Positions 1 through 10,582 of a DNA stretch of 35,363 bases are shown piece after piece (positions within the stretch are counted from its first letter, which is position 1; every line of letters begins with the position of its first letter). Below the pieces are notes generated by a model that saw only the letters and a list, made by a program, of their open reading frames with translations, ran no database searches and was not told where the DNA came from. The stretch is from Flavobacteriaceae bacterium. Lineage in GTDB: Bacteria; Bacteroidota; Bacteroidia; Flavobacteriales; Flavobacteriaceae. The translations under genes were made by a program, and so were the position numbers. Location of the stretch: NCBI GenBank assembly GCA_947459635.1, contig CANHEA010000021.1, forward strand, positions 1 to 35,363, written 5' to 3'.

Positions 1-119
1 ATCCCGATGGCGGTATCCATCTGCATGCTAGAAAATTAGTTTTTATACATCCTGTTTCAAAAGAAAAAATTGAAATTATGGCGCCAACTCCAAAAAATTC
101 AGTTTGGGATGCAGTTTAA
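1..119 (+). CDS. RluA-family RNA pseudouridine synthase, C-terminal end (partial)
   Basis: The reading frame is open from the left edge (first whole codon at base 3) and stops with TAA at 117-119, giving 38 residues. The tail contains GIHLHARKLVFIHPVSKE followed by a short stretch ending APTPKNSVWDAV. The pattern LHAR-x-x-x-F-x-HP-x-x-KE near the C-terminus is typical of RluA/RluC/RluD-type synthases, which isomerise uridine to pseudouridine in rRNA or tRNA. The catalytic HRxD region lies outside the window, so the exact subfamily and target cannot be told. A second member of the family is encoded at 8854-9897. Confidence 0.8.
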   Translation, partial: PDGGIHLHARKLVFIHPVSKEKIEIMAPTPKNSVWDAV

Positions 120-173
120 ATTCTATAAAATTGTACTTTTACCTTCCATCAAATCAACCTAATATAGAATCTT

Positions 174-1541
174 ATGAAAAAAATTATTATCTTTTCTTTA
201 ATCACTTTTACTTTTAATGCATTTGCACAGGATCATTTTACTGGTGTAACTACTTCCTCCCGCGTTGGGATATTAAACGCTGGCATCAATCCCGCAGAAC
301 TACCAAATCTATCGAAAAGGTTTGAAGTAAACATCTACGGATTGAGCCTCAATTTTTCAAATAACATCATTGGTCTCAAAGATATTGATTCAGACACCAA
401 TATCGAAGATTTGCTTTTCACAGGCGACAGAATCGTAAACGCCGCTGCCGACATTGAATATGCAGGTCCCGGTATGGCGATGAAATGGAAGCAATGGGGA
501 TTCGGAATTTCATCAAAAGGTCACATCAAGTTTGACTTGGTTGATATTGATCCTAAATTTGGGAATGCTATCTTTAACAGAGATGAAATAACCGAAAGTG
601 ACCCAACACTTTTGATAAAAAATGATTATAATCAAAGAATGACGGGTGTTTCTTGGGGCGAAATTGGCTTCTCGGCTGGACGAACTGTTTTCGAAAATGA
701 AAAACACCGATTTAACGCTGGAATTACGTTCAAACTTTTATTTCCGGGTTCGTATGCGAACTTGGGAATTGATAAATTTGAAGGAAAAGTATCCACCTTT
801 GACCCGAATCCATTAATTACTGATCCTTATTTAACTACCAGCCAACCAGTTAATATCAACTTTTCTTATTCCGGAAATTTGGCGGATCGTTTTACAGATG
901 CAAACGACTATATAAACTCCGTTTTTGGTAAGTTAGGCGGAGTTGGGACAGACTTGGGTATCAATTACCAAATGAAGGATGGCGACAAGAAATACAAAAT
1001 CAATGCAGGAATGTCGATTCGAAATATAGGAAGTTTGACTTTTAAGGATTCAAACAATTCTTCTAATTCTTATACTTTAGATATTCCCGAAGAGGGACCC
1101 AATCGTCTCTATCTAAACGACGTTAACGATACAGAGAGTCTTGTAGAATTAGAGTCATACTTATATGATAGAGGTTTTTTAAGCGGTGAAAAATCAAACA
1201 AAGACTTCCGAGTAAAACTCCCAACACTCTTATCTATCTACGGAGATTTCAAAGTATACCACAAGTTTTACATCACTGGTTATCTGCAACAGAAAATGGG
1301 TGACAACAACGAAAACCGACAAATTACCGCCCAAAACAGTTATAGTATTATTCCTAGAATCAATTTGGGTTATTTCGAAGCTTATATTCCGTTTTCAAGC
1401 AACGAAATTTCGGGATCCAATACAGGGTTGGGTTTACGCCTAGGTGGTTTTTATATGGGATCGAGTTCTGTGATTTCAACACTAAGCAGCAACACCAAGA
1501 AAGTCGATTTTAATATGGGCTTCCGCTGGGCATTCTTATAG
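174..1541 (+). CDS. DUF5723-like outer-membrane protein
   Basis: This 455-residue protein starts with a clear signal peptide (about residues 1-18, ending AFA before QDHF). The rest has alternating polar and hydrophobic strands and ends in FNMGFRWAFL, as expected for an outer-membrane beta barrel. The early motif INPAELPN and the overall layout fit the Bacteroidetes family DUF5723, whose function is unknown to me. The gene follows the pseudouridine synthase by 54 bp and precedes the aldehyde dehydrogenase by 39 bp. A weak promoter-like pair (TTG at 104-106, TAAAATTG at 126-133) lies upstream. The barrel assignment is an inference from sequence texture; the family name is recognition by eye. 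Confidence 0.65.
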   Translation: MKKIIIFSLITFTFNAFAQDHFTGVTTSSRVGILNAGINPAELPNLSKRFEVNIYGLSLNFSNNIIGLKDIDSDTNIEDLLFTGDRIVNAAADIEYAGPGMAMKWKQWGFGISSKGHIKFDLVDIDPKFGNAIFNRDEITESDPTLLIKNDYNQRMTGVSWGEIGFSAGRTVFENEKHRFNAGITFKLLFPGSYANLGIDKFEGKVSTFDPNPLITDPYLTTSQPVNINFSYSGNLADRFTDANDYINSVFGKLGGVGTDLGINYQMKDGDKKYKINAGMSIRNIGSLTFKDSNNSSNSYTLDIPEEGPNRLYLNDVNDTESLVELESYLYDRGFLSGEKSNKDFRVKLPTLLSIYGDFKVYHKFYITGYLQQKMGDNNENRQITAQNSYSIIPRINLGYFEAYIPFSSNEISGSNTGLGLRLGGFYMGSSSVISTLSSNTKKVDFNMGFRWAFL

Positions 1542-1580
1542 AAACTGGCCTAAAATATAGGAAGTACTTAAAAAATCGAG

Positions 1581-2909
1581 ATGAATCTTACTTCGGATAT
1601 CAGCCATCGTAAAAAAAAACTCATTCGTTTATTGCACGAATTAGAGCTGCAAGAAGATGCGATACTAAGTGCACTTTACTCCGACTTTAAAAAACCAGCA
1701 TTTGAAGGATTGGTTACGGAAACAGCGTTAGTCAAATCTGAATTAAAATACACCATCAGAAATATCAGCAAGTGGGCGAAACCAAAAATGGTTTGGCCTT
1801 CGCTGATTAATTTTCCTTCATCTGATTTTATTTACCAAGAACCTTACGGAAAGGTACTTATCATTTCACCTTGGAATTACCCTTTTCATTTGGCGCTATT
1901 TCCGCTAATCGCAGCATTTGCAGCAGGAAACCAAGTCGTTCTAAAACCCTCTGAATTAGCGCCACATACTTCAACTTTAATTTCCAAAATCATAGGGGGC
2001 GTTTTTGAAAAAACAGAAGTAGAAGTTATCGAAGGCGATCTAGAAGTATCGCAAGAACTTCTTACAAAACGTTGGGATTATATTTTCTTTACTGGGAGCG
2101 TTGCAGTTGGAAAAATAATCGCGCAAGCCGCCGCTCGAAACCTGACGCCTGTAACACTTGAACTAGGCGGGAAAAGTCCATGTGTCGTTGATGAAACTGC
2201 CGATTTACAACTCGCTGCAAAACGAATCGTCTGGGGTAAATTCCTCAATGCTGGACAAACCTGCGTCGCTCCTGATTTCCTTTTGGTACACACTAATGTC
2301 AAAGCGAAATTTATAAAGTATTTAATAGAAGAAATTAGAAATGCTTATGGCGAAAATCCAGAAATTTCACCTGATCTAGCGCGAATTATTAATCAAAAAA
2401 ACTGGTTAAGATTAACGCAATTGCTAAAGGAACAGCAAATTATTACCGGTGGTTTTTCTGATGAATCTGCATTGTATATTGCTCCAACACTCATCGATGA
2501 ACCGTCACTTGAAAGTGACATCATGAAAGAGGAAATATTTGGTCCATTGCTTCCAATATTGACTTACAGGGGAGAAAGCGAACTAGACGAGATTCTGGGT
2601 CAATTTGAAAAACCGCTGGCATTTTATCTATTTTCCACCTCGCGCTCATTTATAGCAAATTGTCTTTCCAAATATTCCTTTGGCGGCGGATGTGTCAATG
2701 ATGTTGCGATTCATTTGGCCAATAAAAACTTACCTTTTGGTGGCGTCGGCCATTCTGGGTCTGGCGCGTATCACGGTAAACGTAGTTTTGATACCTTCTC
2801 GCATAGTAAATCAATTGTAAAAAAAGCAAATTGGCTCGACATCCCAATCAGATACGCACCTTACGGCGACAAAATTCGTTGGGTCAAGAAATTACTTGAT
2901 TGGCTATAA
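1581..2909 (+). CDS. NAD(P)-dependent aldehyde dehydrogenase, ALDH3-like
   Basis: The 442-residue product should oxidise aldehydes to carboxylic acids. Visible family motifs are the substrate-entry segment ISPWNYPFHLAL, the Rossmann motif FFTGSVAVGK, the general-base motif LELGGKSP (Glu194) and the catalytic-cysteine motif NAGQTCVAP (Cys228). EEIFGPLLP follows further on. The length near 450 and the hydrophobic basic C-terminus (RWVKKLLDWL) match class 3 or fatty-aldehyde-type enzymes rather than the roughly 490-residue class 1/2 enzymes. No N-terminal targeting signal is seen, so it is probably cytosolic, perhaps membrane-associated. The substrate cannot be deduced. Confidence 0.92.
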   Translation: MNLTSDISHRKKKLIRLLHELELQEDAILSALYSDFKKPAFEGLVTETALVKSELKYTIRNISKWAKPKMVWPSLINFPSSDFIYQEPYGKVLIISPWNYPFHLALFPLIAAFAAGNQVVLKPSELAPHTSTLISKIIGGVFEKTEVEVIEGDLEVSQELLTKRWDYIFFTGSVAVGKIIAQAAARNLTPVTLELGGKSPCVVDETADLQLAAKRIVWGKFLNAGQTCVAPDFLLVHTNVKAKFIKYLIEEIRNAYGENPEISPDLARIINQKNWLRLTQLLKEQQIITGGFSDESALYIAPTLIDEPSLESDIMKEEIFGPLLPILTYRGESELDEILGQFEKPLAFYLFSTSRSFIANCLSKYSFGGGCVNDVAIHLANKNLPFGGVGHSGSGAYHGKRSFDTFSHSKSIVKKANWLDIPIRYAPYGDKIRWVKKLLDWL

Positions 2910-2961
2910 TTGAAAATAAAATCGTACTATTGAAAATGCAATTTATTAATAATATTACGCC

Positions 2962-3756
2962 ATGAAAAGTACCGAGGAAAAAATAGAAGAAATTAAATCT
3001 CACGGTTATGAACTTGATTTCGGCACCGTTTTCAATCATGCTTTTGAAATTTACAAAAAAATAGCGCTTAGCGCTGGAGTGGCACTTTTGCTTTTTGCTG
3101 TGCTGTTTTGCATTATCGTAGTGGGTCTCATTGTTGGAATCATGGGCGTCGGCATCTCTGCCGATGATTTGCAACAATTTTCGATTGTTAATATTTCTCC
3201 GCTAGGCATTGTAGCGTATATCGTTTTTATGGTCGCAGTAACGGCGCTGGGCAGTCCATTTACAGCTGGAATAACTAAGATGGCAAGAAATGCCTCGAGA
3301 AACGAAGAAGTTGCTGTTGGGAATGCTTTCGATTATTATGGTGGGCCTTATTTTTCAAAAATTCTGCTGGCTTCGTTGATTTTAGCGAGTTTTACAACTT
3401 TATTAGATGTTGGACTAGAATTGATTGATTACAAAATCTTGGGCGTGATTCTCAATTTGGTTGTTTCATTTCTGACTTTCCTAACTATTCCACTCATTAT
3501 TTTTGGCAACTTACAACCGATGGAAGCGATAAAAGGAAGCATCATTATCATTTCCAAGCAGTTTCTAATTATCATCGCACTTCTAATTGTAACCGTGCTT
3601 TTTTGTTTGCTAGGATTTTTTGGCTTTTGTATTGGAATCTTTTTCACTATGCCACTTTTAAATGCCATAACATATAGTCTTTATGCCACCATTCTTGATG
3701 ACCATGAAAACGAAAGTCAAAACGAAACCTATATTCCGACGGAATTGCTAGAGTAG
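2962..3756 (+). CDS. Polytopic membrane protein of unknown function
   Basis: I do not recognise this 264-residue protein. It has a short acidic N-terminal head (about 35 residues) and then about six hydrophobic segments, roughly at residues 36-62, 75-98, 130-150, 155-185, 198-225 and 228-250. The C-terminal tail is acidic and rich in Asn and Glu. The layout resembles bacterial integral membrane proteins related to the glycerophosphodiesterase membrane domain or the YciC/DUF975 group, but no diagnostic motif supports a name. A possible promoter is TTG (2900-2902), a 22-bp spacer and TACTATTG (2925-2932). The gap to the next gene is 126 bp. Confidence 0.75.
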   Translation: MKSTEEKIEEIKSHGYELDFGTVFNHAFEIYKKIALSAGVALLLFAVLFCIIVVGLIVGIMGVGISADDLQQFSIVNISPLGIVAYIVFMVAVTALGSPFTAGITKMARNASRNEEVAVGNAFDYYGGPYFSKILLASLILASFTTLLDVGLELIDYKILGVILNLVVSFLTFLTIPLIIFGNLQPMEAIKGSIIIISKQFLIIIALLIVTVLFCLLGFFGFCIGIFFTMPLLNAITYSLYATILDDHENESQNETYIPTELLE

Positions 3757-3882
3757 TTTTCACACAGTTATAGTGGCATTACTAAATTTTAAACTTATTC
3801 GTCGTATTTTGATTTTTTTTTATACATTTCTGACCAGAAGGTTAAACAAAATATAGAGTTTTAGAGTAAATCAAACAAACGT

Positions 3883-6800
3883 ATGATGCTATCATGTTAT
3901 AGTCTGTTATTGGGAACTTTCGACTACTTGATCTCTAGTTGTTATTGGAAAACTATGTCGACTGAAACATTCCCGCTCTTTTATTTAGCGAAAAATGTTT
4001 ACTTAATTTGGGTAATTGTTCCATTGCTATTTCTACTTTTTGTTTTTTTAGTTTTCAATTTTTTTAAAATAAATCATAAATTTTACTCGCAGCAAAAAGA
4101 AAGCTATACCGAAATTGAGTCGTTAGACAAAGAATATCAGCTCTATTTGCTCTTTCTTGGCATATTGATTCCAATACTGGAAATCATCTTTGAAATTTAT
4201 TCCATCCGTCCGAAAAGCCTATTAATTGTCAATTGTTTGATTGGGTTTTCACAAATTGCTATATATTTTTTAAGCAAGCGATCTCATTTTGTTTACCGGA
4301 ACATTCAATTTATTTTTATCACTTTTTTTATTCTGTATTTTTTCAATATGGAATACCATCTGGTTACCCGTGAATTTGATCTCATTACAGTTATCGGAAT
4401 TGTGGTAGCCTTTTTCTTCTCCTATCACGTCATTAAACCAATCAAATTGTATTGGATTTTTGTTTCTTTATTTTTCGTCTATCTGGGTGCTTCGTACTTC
4501 TTAGATTGGCTTCCTTTGAAAATGATTTTGATCTTATTCAACTTTTGCATCACCATACTTTTCATGAATTATATTCGCCATATCACGTTTTTGGCGACGA
4601 AAGATAAATTTCGCTTTACCAATGAGATTGTTCATAAAGGGAACTCACTAATTATCGCTACAAATAAAATTGGTGAAGTATCTTTTTGCAGTGATTCTAT
4701 CATAGACATTCTTGGTTATACACCACAACAAGTACTAGGATTCGGATTGTGGACACTTACTGAAGACCCAGATTTTATTGGAGAAGACTATCATGAAGAA
4801 TATATCGATAATCGCTTGCATGTCCGAAAACTTAAATGCAAAAACGGGCAATACAAATACATCCAATGGAAAGACAAAAAATTTAATGATAATTTAGTCA
4901 TTGGTATCGGTCAAGATGTAACTGAGGAAATATTAGCAAAAAATCAATACAAAAGCTTAATTCAAGAGGCTAATGATTTTATTTACGAAACCGATAGCAA
5001 GGGTTACTTTACTTTTATTAATGAATTTAGTGAAAAAACACTAGGTTACAGCGCTAGAGAAGTTATCGGAACACATTATTCCAGTTATGTTCATCCAGAC
5101 TTTATAGAACCGGTAAACCATTTCATTCAAACATCGGATTTCAATGAAGCCAACAGTGATACAGTCGAGTTTCCTATTGTTAAGAAAGATGGCGAGCTAT
5201 TGTGGGTTTCGGAAAAAGTAAATTATAAAAAAAATAATTTGGGGGAAATCATTGGTTTTTCTGCTATTGCCAGAGATATTTCTGTTCTAAAAAATATTGA
5301 AAATCAAAAGCAAAAAACGCAAGACAAAATAACCAAATACAACAACACGTTAAAAACGCTGATGGCAAAGAGCTACTCTGGCAAGGAGCATTTCGACGAA
5401 ATCATCAAGGATTTTCTAGAAGTAGCTACTGCCACATTAGCCATAGAACGTGCGAGTTACTGGAATTATTTCCCAGAAAAAATAAAGTGTCTGAATTTAT
5501 ATGAATCAGAAAAAAACAAATTTGAAAAGGGTTTTGTTCTGACACGACAAGACTATCCTAGTTATTTCTCCACGGTCGAAAACGAATTACAAGTCGTCTC
5601 TATTGATGTATTCAACGATATAATAATGAGAGAATTGGTAAAAGATTACATACCAAAAAATAAGATAAAATCGAAAATGAGTACACCAGTCTTTGTCAAT
5701 GGTGAACTCAATAGTATACTATGTTTCGAAACCACCTCTGCCATTCGCCATTGGGATAATGAAGATGTTTCGTTCGCACGATCGATAGCAGATTTGATTG
5801 TCATCGCCATCGAATCGCAAATGCGCATTGAATCAGAAAACAAACTGGTTTACAAAGGTGAATTACTTTCTTCCATGGTGATGATTACGGAAAAGTTCAT
5901 CAATACCAAAGAAAAAATCGACATCTTCAAAGAAGCCTTTCCTATCATTGGAAAAGTAACCGATGTAGATCATTTGTATTATTATGAAAATGATCCAACA
6001 ACGAATCTTTTCCGGCAAAAATACAAATGGGGAAGAGAAAATATTGAACTACAAATTACCCCTTTACGTTACTTTTCTCACGAAGACTTTCATGAAATAG
6101 TAACCACGGCCAACGAACGAAAATCACTCAATACGCACACCCTAAATTTGAATGATGGCGTCCTCAAAAGATTGTTAATAGCGAACGAAATCAAGTCAAT
6201 TTTGATTTTTCCACTGTTTATCAAAGAAAATTTTGCTGGTTTCATCGGCATGGATGTTTGCAGTGAAGAACGTTATTGGTCTGAAGATGAAATCAATATC
6301 TTGCAAATCTTGTCAAGTAATATTGCGTCCTCTTTCGAGCGTTTAGAGAATGAAAATGAAATTCACCAAAGTGAAGAAAAATTCCGACTATTAGCCAATA
6401 ACATTCCCGGAACGGTTTACCTTTCTAATTACGACGAAAAATGGTCTAAGATCTATCTGAACGACGAAATTGAAAAATTAACTGGTTATCCAAAATCTGA
6501 CTTTTTAGAAAACAAACGCTACTACATTGATTTAGTGCATCCCGATGATATCGAAGATTTTATTGAAGTTGCCAGAAAATTATTCAATGATAAGAAGAAA
6601 ATTCACCTGACCTATCGAATTATTCATAAGGATGGTCATACCGTGTGGATTGAAGAATTTGGGGAACCCATCTTAAAAGACAACGAAATTCAATTTATTG
6701 GTGGCATTTTTATCGACATTACAGAAAGAAAATTGGCAGAAAACATCATCAAAGAAAAAGAAATTGCAGAAGCAGCTAATAAAGCTAAATCTGAATTTCT

Positions 6801-7926
6801 GGCCAATATGAGCCATGAAATCCGAACACCATTAAACGGAATCATCGGATTTACTGATTTGTTAATGAAAACTGAATTGGAAGATTTTCAAAAACAATAT
6901 ATGAATACCATCAATCAATCGGCGAATTTATTGATGGAAGTCATAAGCAATATTCTCGATTTTTCTAAAATTGAATCCGGAAAATTAGAACTCAATATCG
7001 AAAAATATAATGTGATTGAATTGGCACATCAAGTCATTGAATTGGTAAAATACGAAGCCAATTTGAAACATCTTCAACTAACTTTAGACATCGATCCTAA
7101 AGTTCCGAAAACCATTTATATTGATTATATCAGGCTTAAACAGGTATTAATTAACCTCTTAAGTAATGCTGTAAAATTTACTGAAAAAGGAACGATTGCA
7201 TTTAACATTGCGTTCAAGAGTATACACGAAGACAAAGTGATGCTCCGTTTCTCAGTGAAAGATTCCGGCATCGGAATTAAAAAGAACAACCAAGAGAAAA
7301 TCTTCGAAGCATTTTCTCAAGAAGATTCATCAACAACTAAGAAATTTGGTGGAACTGGCTTGGGCTTGTCTATCTCCAATCAACTTCTAAATTTAATGGG
7401 AAGCCATTTGCAATTGATTAGCATGTACAAAGAAGGAAGTGAATTTTTCTTCGACGTTGAACTAAGAACAGCATCAGAATCAAAAGTGAAAGTACCTAAA
7501 AACAAAGAAATAGAACGTCAAAGCGCAAGTGAAACTGGAACCAATCTTCTAAAATCTATTAACGTGCTCATTGCCGAAGACAATAAAATTAATATGCTTT
7601 TAGCGAAGACTTTAATCAAACAAATTCTGCCGAATGCATTGATTACTGAAGCCGTTGATGGCTTAGACGCGATAGCGAAGTTTAAGGAAAATGCTATCGA
7701 TATCATCTTTATGGATGTCCAAATGCCTAATATGAATGGTTATGAGGCGACGAAAAAAATTCGTGAATTACAAACTATAAAAATTCCAATCATTGCGCTA
7801 ACAGCAGGAACAGTGGTAGGAGAAAGAGAAAAATGTCTTGAAGTTGGCATGGATGACTATGCGTCAAAACCAATTATAAAAGACACCCTGGAGTTGGTCA
7901 TTGCCAAATGGGTAGCCGTCGATTGA
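3883..7926 (+). CDS. Membrane hybrid sensor histidine kinase (7TM-PAS-PAS-GAF-GAF-PAS-HisKA-HATPase-REC)
   Basis: This 1347-residue protein is a complete hybrid two-component sensor. About seven hydrophobic helices occupy residues 40-230. PAS-like domains follow at about 250-350 and 355-470, GAF-like domains at about 500-645 and 665-830, and a third PAS at about 845-965. The dimerisation and phosphoacceptor motif [10 protein letters not shown] has His978. The ATPase has its N box at LSNAVKF (Asn1095), then DSGIGI and [11 protein letters not shown] receiver domain follows with the phosphoacceptor Asp1278 in MDVQMPN and the conserved Lys1329 in YASKP. All catalytic residues are present. No partner regulator or Hpt protein is nearby, so output must pass through a distant partner. 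The start could also be Met25 (3955). The neighbouring metallopeptidase begins 21 bp downstream. Confidence 0.95.
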   Translation: MMLSCYSLLLGTFDYLISSCYWKTMSTETFPLFYLAKNVYLIWVIVPLLFLLFVFLVFNFFKINHKFYSQQKESYTEIESLDKEYQLYLLFLGILIPILEIIFEIYSIRPKSLLIVNCLIGFSQIAIYFLSKRSHFVYRNIQFIFITFFILYFFNMEYHLVTREFDLITVIGIVVAFFFSYHVIKPIKLYWIFVSLFFVYLGASYFLDWLPLKMILILFNFCITILFMNYIRHITFLATKDKFRFTNEIVHKGNSLIIATNKIGEVSFCSDSIIDILGYTPQQVLGFGLWTLTEDPDFIGEDYHEEYIDNRLHVRKLKCKNGQYKYIQWKDKKFNDNLVIGIGQDVTEEILAKNQYKSLIQEANDFIYETDSKGYFTFINEFSEKTLGYSAREVIGTHYSSYVHPDFIEPVNHFIQTSDFNEANSDTVEFPIVKKDGELLWVSEKVNYKKNNLGEIIGFSAIARDISVLKNIENQKQKTQDKITKYNNTLKTLMAKSYSGKEHFDEIIKDFLEVATATLAIERASYWNYFPEKIKCLNLYESEKNKFEKGFVLTRQDYPSYFSTVENELQVVSIDVFNDIIMRELVKDYIPKNKIKSKMSTPVFVNGELNSILCFETTSAIRHWDNEDVSFARSIADLIVIAIESQMRIESENKLVYKGELLSSMVMITEKFINTKEKIDIFKEAFPIIGKVTDVDHLYYYENDPTTNLFRQKYKWGRENIELQITPLRYFSHEDFHEIVTTANERKSLNTHTLNLNDGVLKRLLIANEIKSILIFPLFIKENFAGFIGMDVCSEERYWSEDEINILQILSSNIASSFERLENENEIHQSEEKFRLLANNIPGTVYLSNYDEKWSKIYLNDEIEKLTGYPKSDFLENKRYYIDLVHPDDIEDFIEVARKLFNDKKKIHLTYRIIHKDGHTVWIEEFGEPILKDNEIQFIGGIFIDITERKLAENIIKEKEIAEAANKAKSEFLANMSHEIRTPLNGIIGFTDLLMKTELEDFQKQYMNTINQSANLLMEVISNILDFSKIESGKLELNIEKYNVIELAHQVIELVKYEANLKHLQLTLDIDPKVPKTIYIDYIRLKQVLINLLSNAVKFTEKGTIAFNIAFKSIHEDKVMLRFSVKDSGIGIKKNNQEKIFEAFSQEDSSTTKKFGGTGLGLSISNQLLNLMGSHLQLISMYKEGSEFFFDVELRTASESKVKVPKNKEIERQSASETGTNLLKSINVLIAEDNKINMLLAKTLIKQILPNALITEAVDGLDAIAKFKENAIDIIFMDVQMPNMNGYEATKKIRELQTIKIPIIALTAGTVVGEREKCLEVGMDDYASKPIIKDTLELVIAKWVAVD

Positions 7927-7947
7927 TAACAATTAAAACGTAGCATC

Positions 7948-8808
7948 ATGAAATGGATAGGTAGGAGACAAAGTGACAATATGGAAGACCGCCGCGGTGT
8001 TTCAGGAGGAAAAGTCGCTGTTGGAGGCGGGATAATTGGATTGATTATACTTTTGATTAATGCATTCGGAGGTGAAAGCGCCCAACAGCTGACTCCGGTT
8101 TTAGAGCAGTTGCAAGGACAAGGACAGCAAACGGAACAAACAACACCAGCATTAAGTCCAGAACAAAAAGAATTAGGTGAATTTGCAGCCACTGTCCTCG
8201 CTGATACGGAGGACGTGTGGAAAAGAATATTTCAAGAAAATGGACGAACCTACGAAGAACCAAAAATGGTTTTGTTTACAAGCAATGTCGAAACAGAATG
8301 TGGTTCGGCAACTGCTGCCTCTGGACCGTTTTATTGTCCAGCCGACCGAAAAGTTTATATGGATTTGGCTTTTTTTGAAGAACTCAAATCGCGTTTTGGC
8401 GCGCAAGGTGGCGATTTTGCTATTGCTTACGTGATTGCGCATGAAGTGGGACATCACGTTCAAACTTTATTAGGAACATCTGCAAAAGTGCGACAATTGC
8501 AAGAAGGCAAATCGCAAGCCGACGCCAACAAACTCTCGGTTGCATTGGAACTTCAAGCTGACTTTTATGCTGGCCTTTGGACGCACTACAACGAAAAAAT
8601 GAATCAAGTGTTGGAACCTGGCGATATCGAAGAAGCCTTGAGCGCCGCCAACGCCGTGGGTGATGATGCGATTCAAAGCAAAATGCCAGGTCATGTTGTT
8701 CCCGATAGTTTTACCCATGGAACGTCAAAGCAAAGAATGTATTGGTTTAATCTTGGATTTAAATCGGGAGATCTCAAGCAAGGCGATACTTTTGCTGCAG
8801 GACTGTAA
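7948..8808 (+). CDS. ypfJ: Neutral zinc metallopeptidase, YpfJ / KPN_02809 family
   Basis: The 286-residue product has a short cytoplasmic N-terminus with WIGRRQSDNMEDRR, one membrane helix at about residues 28-45 (VAVGGGIIGLIILLINAF) and a Gln-rich linker. The metallopeptidase domain carries HEVGHH (His165, Glu166, His169), the zinc site of this family. Downstream EXQADFYAG supplies the likely third ligand. The N-terminal MKWxGRRxSxNxEDRR signature is typical of the YpfJ family. The substrate is unknown. The short gap after the kinase suggests cotranscription. The gene is convergent with the RluD-like gene, and the 45 bp between them contains degenerate AATCTTAC repeats. Confidence 0.9.
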   Translation: MKWIGRRQSDNMEDRRGVSGGKVAVGGGIIGLIILLINAFGGESAQQLTPVLEQLQGQGQQTEQTTPALSPEQKELGEFAATVLADTEDVWKRIFQENGRTYEEPKMVLFTSNVETECGSATAASGPFYCPADRKVYMDLAFFEELKSRFGAQGGDFAIAYVIAHEVGHHVQTLLGTSAKVRQLQEGKSQADANKLSVALELQADFYAGLWTHYNEKMNQVLEPGDIEEALSAANAVGDDAIQSKMPGHVVPDSFTHGTSKQRMYWFNLGFKSGDLKQGDTFAAGL

Positions 8809-8819
8809 AACTATAAACA

Positions 8820-8855
8820 AATCTTACAATCTTGTAATCTTATAGTCTTAAAATC
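8820..8855. repeat. Degenerate AATCTTAC-type octamer array between convergent genes
   Basis: Between the metallopeptidase and the RluD-like gene the DNA consists almost wholly of variants of AATCTTAC: AATCTTACAATCTTGTAATC, then TTATAGTCTTAAAATC. The same unit recurs at 10661-10771, 12420-12454 and 12516-12557. It overlaps the stop codon of the leftward gene by two bases. It has no T-tract hairpin typical of an intrinsic terminator, although convergent placement allows such a role. Confidence 0.7.
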
Positions 8856-9897
8856 AATCCTCCTCCTCACCTGCCGCATTCGACTTCGAATAACCACGCC
8901 ATTTCTCAATGAGTTCTTTCATATCATCTGGCAGTTCGGTATCAAAACGCATCATTTCACCTGTCGTCGGATGAACGAATCCAAGCGTTTTAGCATGTAA
9001 GGCTTGTCGAGGTAAAATCTTAAAACAATTGTCTATAAATTGTTTGTATTTCGTAAAGGTCGTGCCTTTCAAAATCAAATCACCTCCATAACGCGCGTCG
9101 TTAAACAGCGGATGACCAATGTGTTTCATATGCACGCGAATTTGGTGCGTTCGTCCCGTTTCTAAAACACAAGAAACCATCGTCACGTATCCAAAACGCT
9201 CTAAAACTTTATAGTGAGTGACCGCTGGCTTTCCTATTTCAGGATCAGCAAAAACAGCCATTTGCATGCGGTCTTTGACGTGTCGCGCGATATTACCCTC
9301 AATCGTACCTTCATCCTCTTTGACATTCCCCCAAACGATTGCGATGTATTCTCTTTCCGAAGTTTTTGCTTCAAATTGCTTGGCCAAATGCGTCATGGCA
9401 GCTTCGGTTTTGGCAATTACCAAAAGTCCAGAAGTATCTTTATCGATGCGATGCACCAAACCTGGACGTTCGCTGCTATTCATCGGTAAATTCTCAAAAT
9501 GATACGCCAAAGCATTAACCAAAGTTCCGGTATAATTTCCGTGACCGGGATGCACCACCAACCCAGGCGGCTTGTTGATGAGCAATAAAGCATCGTCTTC
9601 GTATACAATATCTAAAGGAATATTTTCAGGATCTACTCTATTTTCAAAAGGCGGATGCGACAAAAGAATGCGCACTACATCTAACGGTTTGACTTTGTAA
9701 TTGGATTTTACCGGAGCGTCATTCACATAAATATCGCCATTGGTTGCCGCTTGCTGAATCTTATTTCTCGTCGCATTTGGAATCAAATTCATCAAAAACT
9801 TGTCAATACGCAAAAGCAATTGCCCTTTCGGAACTTCAAACCGAAAATGCTCGTACAATTCGTCTTCTAATTCCGGACTGTCTTCGTTAGTTTGCAT
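8854..9897 (-). CDS. rluD: RluD-like 23S rRNA pseudouridine synthase
   Basis: The frame could begin upstream, but Met at 9897 (MQTNEDSPELEDELYEHF) is the likely start. It gives 347 residues and an 11-bp overlap with the end of the PASTA gene. An N-terminal S4 RNA-binding domain (about residues 20-80, RIDKFLMNLIPNATRNKIQQ) is followed by the synthase domain with HRIDKDTSGLLV, whose catalytic Asp is residue 152. ETGRTHQIRVHM follows. RluD modifies helix 69 of 23S rRNA in E. coli; the exact target here is inferred from the S4 plus HRxD architecture. The tail is acidic (GEEED). It forms a two-gene operon with the PASTA protein. Confidence 0.9.
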   Translation of the reverse strand: MQTNEDSPELEDELYEHFRFEVPKGQLLLRIDKFLMNLIPNATRNKIQQAATNGDIYVNDAPVKSNYKVKPLDVVRILLSHPPFENRVDPENIPLDIVYEDDALLLINKPPGLVVHPGHGNYTGTLVNALAYHFENLPMNSSERPGLVHRIDKDTSGLLVIAKTEAAMTHLAKQFEAKTSEREYIAIVWGNVKEDEGTIEGNIARHVKDRMQMAVFADPEIGKPAVTHYKVLERFGYVTMVSCVLETGRTHQIRVHMKHIGHPLFNDARYGGDLILKGTTFTKYKQFIDNCFKILPRQALHAKTLGFVHPTTGEMMRFDTELPDDMKELIEKWRGYSKSNAAGEEED

Positions 9898-10501
9898 TGG
9901 CTGGAGTTTGTTCAGTGGCTGGAATTGTATCCAACTGTGTTTCATCAAAACCTACTTTGCCATCGCCCAAAACCAAATCAATTTTAGAAGATTTAAAGAC
10001 TTTATCGCCAGGATTCAATTTTTTACCATTCCAGCGCATTTCCAAAACCATGTCTTTACCCAAATATGGTTTGTAAGTTACGGTACCTTCTTCCAAACCA
10101 AGGGCTTTCAGTGTTGGAATCGCTTGACGGTATGTTTTTTCTATCAAGTTTGGAATCTTTACGGTTGTAAATCCAGAAGAATTAATTTTGATATAAATCT
10201 TGCGATTTTCTTTCACTTTTGAACCCGCAATCGGATCTTGTTCAACCACAGTATGCTTTGGAAAATCAGGATTATAATCAACGCTATCTAAAAGCACATA
10301 ATCCAAATTGAGATCATCCAACTTCTCCTCTACTTGCTGTTCACTCAATTTTTGCAAATTAGGTACTGCGATTTCATGGCCATGATCGGTCGTATACGTC
10401 AACCAATGCATAAACAAATAACCCAAAACAAGGATGATGGAGATTGCTATTAACATTTGAAATAAAAACGTCCGACTCTTAAGATATTCCTGTAAACTCA
10501 T
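9887..10501 (-). CDS. Membrane-anchored PASTA-domain protein
   Basis: With the start at Met 10501 (MSLQEYLKSRTF) the protein has 204 residues. It has a short cytoplasmic N-terminus, one membrane helix (about residues 11-32) and an extracytoplasmic part with two PASTA repeats: VPNLQKLSEQQVEEKL to about residue 105, and IPNLIEKTYRQAIPTLK to about 185. PASTA domains bind peptidoglycan fragments in serine/threonine kinases and penicillin-binding proteins. Here there is no kinase or transpeptidase domain, so the role is inferred to be cell-wall related. The ddl gene is divergent, which fits a wall context. A TATCTTTG promoter box lies 16 bp upstream. Confidence 0.88.
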   Translation of the reverse strand: MSLQEYLKSRTFLFQMLIAISIILVLGYLFMHWLTYTTDHGHEIAVPNLQKLSEQQVEEKLDDLNLDYVLLDSVDYNPDFPKHTVVEQDPIAGSKVKENRKIYIKINSSGFTTVKIPNLIEKTYRQAIPTLKALGLEEGTVTYKPYLGKDMVLEMRWNGKKLNPGDKVFKSSKIDLVLGDGKVGFDETQLDTIPATEQTPANAN

Positions 10502-10516
10502 TGTGAAAAATTTTGA

Positions 10517-10524
10517 CAAAGATA
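10517..10524 (-). promoter_or_regulatory. -7 promoter element for the PASTA-rluD operon
   Basis: On the minus strand the sequence reads TATCTTTG, an exact match to the Bacteroidetes TAnnTTTG element, 15 bp before the ATG. A TTG at 10552-10550 is 25 bp upstream, slightly farther than the usual -33 spacing. The predicted 5' leader is only about ten bases. Confidence 0.5.
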
Positions 10525-10582
10525 TAAAAATAGAAGCGGCATTTTGTTTCAAAAAAAATGATAATTTTGTTTTGATTTTAGA

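Noticed and set aside
9800..10222. 140-codon plus-strand frame across rluD and the PASTA gene
   Set aside because: It lies antisense to two well-supported genes, has a composition typical of a shadow frame, and shows no recognisable domain.
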